Part shown: piece by piece, positions 14,126 to 26,100 of the stretch
Layout: each line of letters starts with the position of its first letter
Numbering within the stretch: the stretch's first letter is position 1
NCBI GenBank assembly: GCA_036898135.1
Contig: CM072512.1
Span: 43,081,444-43,145,443 of the forward strand
Length of the DNA: 64,000 nt
Direction of reading: 5' to 3'
Source: Oncomelania hupensis
Lineage: Eukaryota; Mollusca; Gastropoda; Littorinimorpha; Pomatiopsidae
The notes under the pieces: model-generated
Seen by the model: only the letters and a program-made list of their open reading frames with translations
Database searches by the model: none
What the model was told of the DNA's origin: nothing
Position numbers and translations under genes: made by a program

Positions 14126-17100
14126 GTTTGTGGGAGTTTTGTTGACACCTTGTACCAGTGCGAGTCGGTGTGTTTGATTTGTAGCTGCATGAGTGATGGC
14201 TGATGTTAATTATATTAATTTTAGGAAGTTTTTGTTTAAAACCCTGGTTATTTAGTTCTATTCACATTGTTGCTGTAAATTACATCAGAATGCAGGTGTG
14301 ATGTTTTGTAGTTGTTTTTTTTTTAACTTACATGCATAGGCATGTGAGTCTATGTACTCATCCAAACAACACAAAAAAAATTCAAATTTCTGCAAATCTG
14401 TGCGAGGTAAGTCCTAAATAGTCCAAAAATTACTTGTTTTTATTTAAACATCATTGTCCGTCTGTCCGTCGGTCCACTAGTTTGTCTGTGCAAAACTTGC
14501 ATCTAACTTGCAGAATCTATTTAAACTATAACAACCAAACTTGGTAAGATGGTGTATACCCATGAGACCTTGTAAATGATCAGTGGATTAATGACTTCAC
14601 TTCAAAGTCAAGGTCATAAGGTCAACAAATGTTAGATTTAAAAAAAAAATTTAACAAAATTTCACTTTTTTCTAGGTTATTAATATTGAACTTTGATGCA
14701 TGATAAATATCAATGAGATACACATTCTATACAAATTTGGTCAACCTCACTCCAAGGTCAGGGTCACTGGAGCTGTCCGAAGTCAGTTAGCATAGATACT
14801 TTGAAGTGACCTTGACCATAAATTATGAGAGATATAAAACAAACTTGTTGCATTTAGAGATGTTAGATTGATCTTTTATATATGTTTTGTGTTTGGGTTG
14901 ATCTTGAAGATCAAGGTCATTTTAAACTTTGCACAAACATACAAAAAATAGGTCACCATACTGTGGAGTGGCTGTTTATTTAACCTATAGTATGCCACAA
15001 CATTGGGTAATTTGATCAGACGCGCTTGAAAGTGACATGCCAACCGTTATAGTACTGTATTTATTATGGAAAATCAATAAAATAAAACGAACGTTCCGAA
15101 AATACAGATTCTATTCACCAGTTCTGATCAGCCAATTAAAAAAAATAAAAAAAAATAAAAATCACTGATTTTGCGTGTCGGTCAGAGCACAGACAGCACA
15201 TTTTCCCACTGGTTTGCTGAGGAGTGGTTCCCCACCTCTTTGGAAGTTAATTCCGGTTAGTGTGCATGCGTGTTCTAATTCAGAATTGATGTGCATGTGC
15301 AAAACGGCTTCTCAAAACTTCCAGAGTAGGCTTGTATCTGTTGAAGGAGAGGAAGCGACAGAAAAAGAAAATCTCCACAAGTGGTATAGAAAAACAAGCG
15401 AATGATTCAAAAGTTTAAACATGACAGCACAGATAAATGGCCCTGTCTTGTGGTGGGCAACAAAGGGGAAACCTTTTGTTTTTTCACCACATGTGAAGCT
15501 CTACTCATTGCCAAATCCAGGCCAGGAGATGTCTTTCAAGGGAGCTGGAAAGAAGATGATTGCAGAGATCAGAAGAAAAAACAATAAACGAAGAATGCAT
15601 TTCATCATGTACATAGTGTAAATACAAAATACTTTTCTTTTCAGGAAAAATCGTAGCCAACTCCGGAGAAAAAAGGTTGTTCTTAAAACTCACTTTTTGG
15701 GGTAGGCATGTCTCATGAGGGTCAAGGTCATCCCAAGGTCAAAGTCATTGAAGGTCAAGGTTATCCGAAGATTACAATTTTTTTTCCGCATAATACAACT
15801 TTTGCTGTAGTTTATTTGATAGTATATGAGTGTATTTGGAGCTGGATGTAAAGATCATCTCAAGAGCATAGAAAGATCAGAGTCAGTATTACTTTGCATC
15901 TTAATGCCACCATTTCATTTTGTTTTTTCTGGGCACTCATTGCAAGTTCCATAAGAAACATGTGAGTCCTATGGGCTTTGCCCTTCTAGTTTATTCAAGA
16001 GTGAGGTAAATGGTCTATTAGGTTTGTGTTTTGATATAGAATTGTTCATTTTCTACTGTCCAACGGTCAGAGTGCTGTTAGCGGAAATATTGCATACCCA
16101 CATGCCTTCTGGTATGGAAATGGGTCTACACATTCGTTTATGAATAACCATGTGTGTTTATGCTTGTGTGACCTATATCTCTCTATGTTCTTGCAGGTGT
16201 GGCCGCTGGGCAGCATCAGCAGCATCGGCAGCTTTAGCACTATTTCCGTGGAGGAGGCCAGAGTAGACATAGATTGGAGAACCATCCTGTCCAGGTTCAA
16301 GGCAGTGTTCATGGGCACTGCGGAATTCACATGCAGCAGCTTTGACCTCCTACATGTCTTGGGCAGTGCCACTGTAAGTGAATTGATGTAGAGGTAACCA
16401 GTTGTGGTGGTAATAGTAGGAGCAGTAGTATGTGCTTGAAACACAAACAAACCATGTGTAATTATCCCTTCTTTGTTACATTATTTTGGGACTGTTTTGC
16501 AAGCTGTTTTCCAAATTCATGTTAATCATCATGGCACTGGAGCAGTGATTTATATTTTGGCTGCACACTAAAGTCTTGGAATCTGCAGCACTGCTGACCT
16601 GAAACCACAAAAGAGGGTGTTGTCTTTGACAAAAATATTTTCCCCATCTCGAGTTCTGTGAACTATGTTTTGTAGAGAATGTAGAAGAGGTATTTCTAGT
16701 GATTGAACTATATAAGATTTGCTTTGTTGCTGAGATTAGTGAACTTCTGCTTTGAAGAGGCGTCTGTTGCAAGAATTCTCATAGCAACAACTGACTATAG
16801 TTGTATTTATTGTCATTTTTTCTTTTCTGTCCATTTTAGTCCCTCTGTTGCATTGACAAGAAAGGAATCTTGTCTTGGGCAAACCCATCTGCAGAGAAAG
16901 TGTTTTTTTTCTCCTCTCCTGCCAAAGATTGCCTTAAACTGGAAGGACGACACAGCGGAGAGAAGAAAGAGATCACCGCCACCCACTCCAGTTCCAAGAT
17001 TCATGAAACAAAGCGGAAAAAATTGAGAAAGGCCCCACGTAAGTTCGTATTTCTGAAGCGGCCAACATCATTTGATAAAGTGCGGACATAGAGATCTAAA

Positions 17101-20100
17101 TAACTGTTAGTACACAGATGCAGGCCACACAATTGTTGCTTTTTAGTCGGTGTGTTATGCAGCAAGCAACTGTCAATGGAGTGACCAAAGTCTGCTTAAT
17201 CAAATGACCTGCATAGCAGAGGAACAAGATATGTTTAGGTTGTCACCTGTGTGACTTTTTCCTTCTGCTACAACCAACATTCACCTAAATTCTCAGTCAT
17301 TATAGTTTGCTGTATTTAATTTTTGAATCGCATGCATAACAATATGAGTCTATGTACACACCCCCTCCTCCAGCCTAAAAAAAAAAAAAAAAATCCAGAT
17401 TTTTGCATATCTGGGAGAGATGAGTCCTAAATAGTCCAAAAATTTTATCGAAAAAACAAGTCAGTCCATCTGTCTGTTTGCTGTCTGTCTGTGCAAAAAC
17501 TTTAAAGTGGCTAAGTACTTAGAGCCTATTTCAACTATGACAACTGAACTTGGTAAGATGGTGTATACCTATGGGACCTCGAAAATGAGCAGTGAATGAA
17601 TGATTTCACTTAAGGTCAAGGTCACAAGGCCATCGAATGTTAGTCAACAAATGAAAATTTTTCTCAGAATGTCACTTTTTTTTCTAGATTATTAATATTG
17701 AACTTATGATTCTTTGATGCCTAATAGATGTCAAAGAGACACACATATTATGCAAATTTTATCAACCTCACTCCAAGGTCAAGGTCACTGGAGCTGTCCA
17801 AAGTCAGTAGTATAGATACTTTGGAGCGACCTTGACCCTACTTGAATGTATTTGGAGCCAGAGGTCAATGTCATCTCAAGGTCAAGTCCATAGAAAGATC
17901 AAAGTCGGTATTTCTTCCCATTTTAATGCAACCAATTCATTTTGTTTTTCCCGGGCATTAATTTTTATGTTAAATATCAAGTTCCTTAAGAAGCATACGA
18001 GTCATATGGGACTTGCCCTTCTAGATTTAAAAAAAAAATTTTTTAATATAAATAATAATTATTATAATGTTTAATTTAATTCTTGTTTTCTTGCTGCAGG
18101 AAGTGACGTGCCAGGGCATGTTGAAATTCTGGACCTGACTCACGATGCCATGGATGCCTTCAGAGTGTTCTTTGATGACCCAGAGTGGAAAAAGCACCTG
18201 GACTGTCTCAAAGCACTGGTTAGTATTATTTACTAAGTGTTGTATCAATTGCTGGAGAATGTCATCTGGCCTGGTGTTTTTTTCAATCATTTTCTTGTTC
18301 ATTTATTTGTTTGTTTCTCGCTTTCTTTCTTTTTTCTTCTCTTGTTTTGTCTTCTCTTTTCCTCACTCAGATAGTCTTAAGTCATAGTGTAGTTTTGCAT
18401 GTATGTTAGACAGGTTAGCAGCAATATCTTTACTCTTTAAAGCCAGCCATCTATTGGAAACTATTGAGTTGAAAGGTATTGGCATGCTGTAAATGTGTTT
18501 GTACAAAACGTAATGATTTGACCTGTGTTATTTCTCAGGGTCTGGGAATCCTGCTGAACACATGCAGTGGTTCCACAGCGGAATGGTACACTCAGTTTTG
18601 TGATCATGTAGGCTGCACTGCACTTCAGAAGGAGGAGACTGTCGCTGTGGTTAACAGGAGGTGGGTGAACATGCACGCGAAACAAACACGTACTAGCTGG
18701 TGTGATAAAAAAAAGTTGCGTTTTGAAGAAATTTCTGGTGTTTTATAGTTGTTGTGTGATGTATGGCTTAGTAATATTGTATTCCCTTTTATGACAGTTA
18801 TTTTCTGTTTGAGATTAATGTTGGCTGCTAGTGATGACAAGAGAGAGATACATTTAGATAAGTGTTTTAGACCTGTGCTTGTATTCCTGTTAGTTTACTG
18901 TGTATCCTATGTAGACCTTTGTGTGTGTGTGTGTGCTTTGAAAATCAGTATATCCCCTTCAGGTGCCTGTGTCAAGTGGCGAGACAAATCGGCTTCACCA
19001 ATACTGCTCTGGAGTGCTTCAGCATGGAGAAAATTTTCGGCATCTACAGGGAGGTGGTAAGCGAAATACTGTTTGCTTCTGAGCACTAGCTACCTTGTTT
19101 GATTTTTGTGTGAGACAATAATGCAAGATAAGGCTTTGCTAGTTTGAATGAGCACATAGTAGCAATGCAGGAAGAGATGTGGCTCGGCTAGAGTGGTCAT
19201 AAAAGCGGAAAAATCCCTAAAGCATGTTCACTCAGTTGTCTTTTTCTAGAAGTTTGTCACCAATATGAAGAAGAGTTTTCAACTAGCAAGAAACATGATT
19301 TTACGGGAAAGTCAGTTACTTTTCTTTTCTATTTTTTTAAAATAATTATTCCTTCTTTTTTTTTTTTCCTTTTTTTAAATGCAAATTTATGGTGAGAAAT
19401 GAATTAGTCTTTTGAAATACTAAACGATATTTTAGACAGAAACAAGCAAAGGTGCAAGGAGGCAGAAGAAGAGGGAAACAGAAAAAGAGATGGGAGGACA
19501 ACATTCGAAAATGGACTAGTTTGACACAGAACGAAGCCATGAGGGTTGCTGAGAACAGAGAAAGATGGAGTACAATAGTTAAACAACCATCCATGGTGCC
19601 CCAATGCCTTTGAGTTATGGGATAGGAGAGGATATGCATGAAGCAAAGATCAAGAACAATACATCTTGCTTTAGGTCCACTGATGACCTGTGAGAAGTGT
19701 GATCATATCAGAGTCATATTTCTGGCTCACACAAGTATTATAGAAGACTTTGAAGAAGTATGTATGTTGTTTTCTTCTATTCTGTTTTGCTGTTACACTC
19801 GATGTTGTTTTTTCTCTATCAGTAGTTGATTCAGCCCCGATGCTTGAAATCCTGATAGGTGTAACTCAGGTTCGTTTATCCACGCAGCCTGCTCACTCAG
19901 CAACAAGACATGGAGTCGTCGTATGAAGTTTTCAACTTTTATTCAGCACACATCAACAACTGCATACAATCGCTCAATCGCTTTTCCACTCTCAACTTTT
20001 TACTTTCCAACTCACTATCAACAACAACTTTTTTTTGAAACAGTGCGGCACTTATATAGTCTCTTCATACTCCAGAACAATTTAGAACACGGCAGAATGA

Positions 20101-23100
20101 CGCACTGCAACCAATCAAATAAAACTTCGTCATCACTGACTTACATCATACAACATTCTTTCTATCCAAGAATGTTCTCAAACATCGCGAAACTTCGATC
20201 GATAGTAAACAAGCAGATCTAGAGAATTCTCCAATAATATCGACTAACGAAAATTATCAACGTTATGCAAAGCTTCTTCTAACAACAATGCAAACTCAAA
20301 TCAAAGGTAAATACACTCTATTATTGCATGCTTTGCAAAATAAAACGAACAGATCTATCGCGCGCGGTTTACACATAATATCGTGCGCATTTCACACGCA
20401 CCATCATGCGCGTTTCAACGTAACATTTGCGAACATTTATTTTTTAATATATTTGTGCATGTGATTCAGCCACCTGAGGAAATGGAGAGGGAGAAACAGC
20501 AGCGAGCAAAGTCCTTTCTGTATCACAAGATCCCCATGCCCAACTTCTCATCTGTCATTGTGAGGGACAAAACATCAGGTAATAAAAAAGTGTCAGAAGT
20601 TTGATAGGGATATTTCTGGTGTCATGGATAAAAGCATAATAACAGGCAGGCAAAGTCCTTTTTGCATGTCACTAGAGCCCCATGCTTTTCATCAATTGTG
20701 GTCAGGGACATCATGTAGCAAGCGATCAAACATAATGGTCGGCTTGGTTGCTAAGAACGGGGTCAAACTGACGGGAGATCTCTCCGTGCATCATATGTTG
20801 CTTAGTATTGGTCTGCAGTTATGTCCCTTTGCTTTTGTTTCCATCAGCTACATTGGGGGTCAAGCTTTGGACAGGCTTATCTCCTGTCCAAATGTTTATA
20901 TATTATTGGTTCTTTTACCCTTGTGACTGTGTAGAGAACCTCATGATGTCTTGCCAGAAAATGGACAGTTTTGTTTGTGTGGAGAAACTTCTATTTAGAA
21001 GTAGACCATTGACAGGCAGAAAAGCTGAAGTACAGAGTGTGGTTCAATCAGTGAAGTTGACAACCTTGCATTGAACAACGCATGCTTTTGAATTGGATTT
21101 ATTTGGCAATGAGGTCAACATTTTGCTGAATGTCCGTGTGTAGGAATGTTCCAGCTGTTGACTCAAGGAACGGCAGATATAGTGTTGGACAGTTGTGTGG
21201 ACTACTGGGATGGCACAAACTTGTACACACTCACCAGTGTCGACAGGTGAGCACAGCTTGGTTTTCCCATAGTGGCACCAATGCTTTCTAATCTAAATAG
21301 TTTTTGAAGCCTGCCTACTGTATTAACCAAGTAGACAGCTACAAAAGCAATGCCCAGATCTGTCAGCCACATTTAATGTTTGCTTATAGTGAACATGTCA
21401 AACCTATCACTTCGTCTTGGATTTTACATTGCATTTAAAATGATTAGGTATTAGGTATCTAGGGGTTTGTTTCATGTAACAGATGTTAACAAAGACTGTG
21501 TAAATTAACTGTTCTTCTTGTGCCATCGGTGGTCAGACCCGCCGAGCACTAATACTCCGTGTAACGCCACTGTCGGGTCAACCCTCCTCGCTTCACGCTC
21601 TACATAGTGGCTCACTCTGAGCTATTTTTTAGAGCATTAGCTCATATCCTTTTAGATGCCTGGACATGCACAGTTGGTCACAGGAAGCCAGTTGATCTAC
21701 TGAATGCTTTTTAGCAAGGAGATCTTAATGTTTTCACGATGAGTGATGACACAACTTTGGGAGAGAGTTGCTAAATAATGGCGCTAGTGATGACGAAGCT
21801 TTTGAGGGGGTTTACTGTCAAAGAAGTGTCAGAATCTAAGCTAAGAAGAATCAAAAAAAGATCGCGAAGTGCATTAGGCTATCAGTCAGTGACTTACAAA
21901 GTAAAATTGTATCTCAACATCATCTGCAGCAGCCAAAACATCACCACCACCAACATCACCACAAAAGTAAACTGGACATGTTATTTCAAACTTTCCATGT
22001 ATCTTATTCAATTCTACACAAGCATACAAAATTTCATGCAGATCCATCAACATTTGTATTTTTTCTGATTTTTTAAAGTCAACTGGTGCATATATTGGTC
22101 TTTTTCAAAACATTACTTGGTGTAGAACAGTACGTGATTACCCAATTACTTAGTAGTAGAGGAGTTAAAGTGGTATCAAAGCTGTTGCTACAAACTGACG
22201 TGCATGGTTAAAGTCATAATGATGACAACGTTTTTCTGCGCAGGAAAAGAATTTTGGATTTTTACCACCGCAACAGCATGGCGGCTTATTGCACCGCCTT
22301 TTCCTACAAGCCCCTCTTTCACAACATTGCCAGTAAATTGGATGGCCAGTACATTGAACTAGTCAACATGCCCAACCAGTTGCTGCAAAAGTGAGCTTAA
22401 GTTTTTTTCTGTGTTGTTTGGTCCTTGTCTTGTGTTGGCAGTATTTCTAACCGGGTGTTGCACAAGTGAGGGAGACTTTATTTCCTTCCATGCCCATCTT
22501 ATTTGTTGGTTGGCATTGTTTTGTAGCTGTTTGTGGGGTTTTGTTTGGACTATCTAGTTTCACAACTTTAAAGTACTTACTAGGAACATCTAGGCAGAAT
22601 TCTCTCTCCATTCCCCTTCCCCCCCCCCCCTCACCCTTCACCCCTCTAGCCCTAACCCCATACCAACCCTCTCCACACCTCCCCACCCCCACCCTCCACT
22701 ACCCCAGCAAAAAAAAAGATCTTTTTTTTTCCAACTCTGTCTATTCTGTTTAGTTTCTGAAACTGACTAATGCTATATAAAGAAAATGTGTACAATAGTA
22801 TACAAATCTAAACTACCAATTAATCTTGTAAGACAAATATGAAAAAGGAGATGGGAAATATTATGATGGATTTTGGTTTTGTAGGGGTTGGGGTTAGTTG
22901 TTCATTACTGGTGTGTCCCATTGTAGCTAGAACTTATTTTCAGCTACTAATGTGCATCCTGTGTAATCTTGTGCTTTCTAAAAGTCACTATTATTATTTT
23001 TTTTTTTGGAATGTAAAAATACTATACTTTGTGCAAGGAACTATTGCGTATAGATACATGGGTAATTTGTTTCACTTGTGTGACCGTTTTTATTGTATAA

Positions 23101-26100
23101 AACAGGTGCCTAGAGTTTGATGCTCAGAGTGGAGATGGTACAGGCAGTCTTGCCAGGTCATTTTCTACCAGCTCTCTGATCGACGACGAAACTTTTGAAA
23201 CAGTGGAGGATGTTGCCAGTTACTACGAAGCCCAGAAGAGCCAGACGTTTATTGGCATGGCAACGCTTCAGTACCAAGCTCGACAGGTAATACAGCAAGA
23301 TAGTACACCACACTTTCTAAGTTTCCAAACAGCTAACAAGGACAATAGATACAGTTAGAAGTTTTGAACGTTCTTATTGTTGTGAGATTGATTGTGATAA
23401 TTGTTTAAAACTTTTTACGAGTTGTAAATTTTGCGTTTCAATTTTTTCAGGACTTTGTACAGCTGATTGAGAAATTGGAGTCTGCTTGTGTTCGTTTTGT
23501 CCACTTCTCCAAAGAGAATGAACTTCGCAGCAGGGTAAAAAATTATTACATTAATTATTAAAGCTGCAAAGTTTTTCGAAAAATGTTTGGTTTTAGAATG
23601 TTTTCTGCTTTGCATTATAAGCGTTAGTCATTTAAAGTTTCCTCTTTCGGTTGTTATGTTTCTCCATAATTTACAATCCAACATTTTCGTATATATTTAC
23701 TGTTTTTTTTTAATATTCTGAGTTACACTTCTCCTTTCACAGGTATTTTCTGAGAAAATGGGTCTGGAGGCAGGCTGGAACTGCCACATCTCTCTTCTCA
23801 ATGACTCAGGTGCTAACAGTGAGGGGGCAGCCTCTGGTCAAGGGTCCTTTGTGCAGGGCCGCCGCTCCGCTGACAGCGCCGAATCCCAGGACAACTTCCA
23901 GATTCAGCAAGGTCAGGGGGTAGTGGCCTTCTCCGACTCCGTGCGGTTTGCTGACACAGGCAGGGATCTGAAGCTGTCAATGGACGATCCTATGGCCTTG
24001 AGAAGCTTGAGCGCCCCCTGCATGATGCTAGCCGATGATGACGACGATGACAATCAGCAGGTGAAGTTTAACGTGCAGCCTGTGGATTCGCCAGAAGTAG
24101 ACTTTGAAATCGGTGCTGGGGAAAAGATCAGGCACACCAGCGATCGGTCTGGGAGTTCAGGCTCGAGAAAGCCCAGTTTCTCACAAGCGCTCAGGCCTGA
24201 AAGACTTGTGCGCCCTGTAGAGCGGGAGGTGAAGGAGCACAGCTCAGAAAAGGAAGAGGAGGAGGAGGTAGGAGAAGGTCAAAAGCTTCTCTCATCGTCG
24301 AACAGCTCGCTGTGTTCAAGTTCTTCAGCGTCGTCCAGTGAAGGTGAACTGGAACCAGACAGTCGCTACACATCCAGCTATGTGACCGAGTTCACTGATG
24401 ACAGTCTCACTGGGGCTCTGGACAACAGGGTATTTTCCGCTCCCCTACTATTATTTTGTAGCACTCATAGTTAAAAGCATATCTTTTTCTTTGTTCTTGA
24501 TTAGAATTTGACAGAGATACATTTCTTGCTTCCTTCTTATTGAAACTGGTTGATGAAGTATGTCTATTTCATAAAGTTTGTAGTTGTTTTTGGTTATAAG
24601 CAGTGGCATGTACAATATTCTGTAATCTTTTTCGCCAACATTTAAAATTTCGTAAGCCACCAAATATCTGTTAGCTAATACAATCTTAGTTTTGATTTGT
24701 GATATTTTATGCTGTGTTCCATTGCCAAATGATATAGTCATATACTGACAGTGTGTACCATGTAGTCTTGTCCGTCACAGGCGCAGCTGCCTCGAGGTAT
24801 CGATCAGATCAGACCCCACCTGGAGAAAGTCGACAATGTACCATTGCTGGTCAACCTCTTTACAGACTGCACACCACCCAGTGAGTAAATATATATATTT
24901 CTTTTTTTTTTTTGGGGGGGGGAGGGGGGGGGGAATGTGAGCGGTAAGGTGGGGTGTGGGTGGAGGGGAGAATGAGAGAGGTAAGGTGGGGTGTGGGTGG
25001 AAGGGAGGAGGGGAGAGGGGTTGTGTTAAAACCTAGTGTCCTTTTATGCTGAGGGTTTTCTTTTTCTCCAGTGGCTCTTAATCAGAATGTTTGTACAATT
25101 TGTTATTTACAGGATAGAAGATTGTAGTGGAATATTATATCTTAAAAACGAATTGCAGGATGTAAGGGCAAGTTTTTGCATGAAATGCAACTATTGAAGA
25201 TCATTTTTTTTGTTTTTACTTTCTTTTTGTGTGTGTGACGGAAACAGTAGTCGATAATCTTGGGTGTAGGATGTGTTACTGAAACATCAATTCAGTCTTT
25301 GGATTTATTGTTACAGCCACGCAAGAGATGTTCAAGATCTTGCAAGAGAATGGAGAGGTAGTCCTGTGCATTGGCAGTTCCCTCAACATGGCAGACACTC
25401 CCATGTTTCTTCAAGCAGACTGCAGGTGAGGAGGGATTTCATAACCTCAGTATTGTAAGTAGGGTCTTGTATTCCAATGTGGAGACCAATCTCTCCAATG
25501 CTCTAGAAAACTGTTCCTGTCAAAATCTAAGTTGAAGAATATCCAGAGTTGATCATTCTGTAAGTTGTTTCATGCGCGTGAATGTTCTTGAGCCTTATTT
25601 TTACAGGTAAACATATTGTGTCTCCATGTTTCAGCATAGCCATAGAGCCTCCCTACCCTCAACTGTGCGCATGCAAGGCAGCAGTGGTGGAGCAGTGGAA
25701 CACAGCCAGTCCTTCTCCTACAGAGTTGGCTTCTCGTCTCTTGGCCCTGCCCTGTGCCCTGGCTTTTCAGCGTGAAGACAATGTATCTGTTCTGCAGCTC
25801 ATTGCTGAAGTAAGTTTAGTCAGTTTAGCCTCGAGTCTCTGTGCTTACCATTTGGCTTGGGTTTGGGTTTGGGTGTTGCTGTATATTATCTAGAAATACT
25901 CATTTACTCACCTCCCTCTCCCTCCCCCACCCCCCCCCCTCCCAAAACACAAACAAATTCAAGGTTTTTGCAAATCTGTACAAGATGCGTCCTGAATATT
26001 CCAAAAATGACATAGAAAAAAAAATGTCTGTCCGTCCTTTTGTCTGTCTGCCATTTGTGTGTGCAAGAACTTTTAAGCGTCTAAGTACTCAGAACCTATT

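Noticed and set aside
21778..22068. 96-codon frame in TMEM94 intron 14
   Set aside because: No similarity, low complexity at the end, and it lies between two correctly joined exons.
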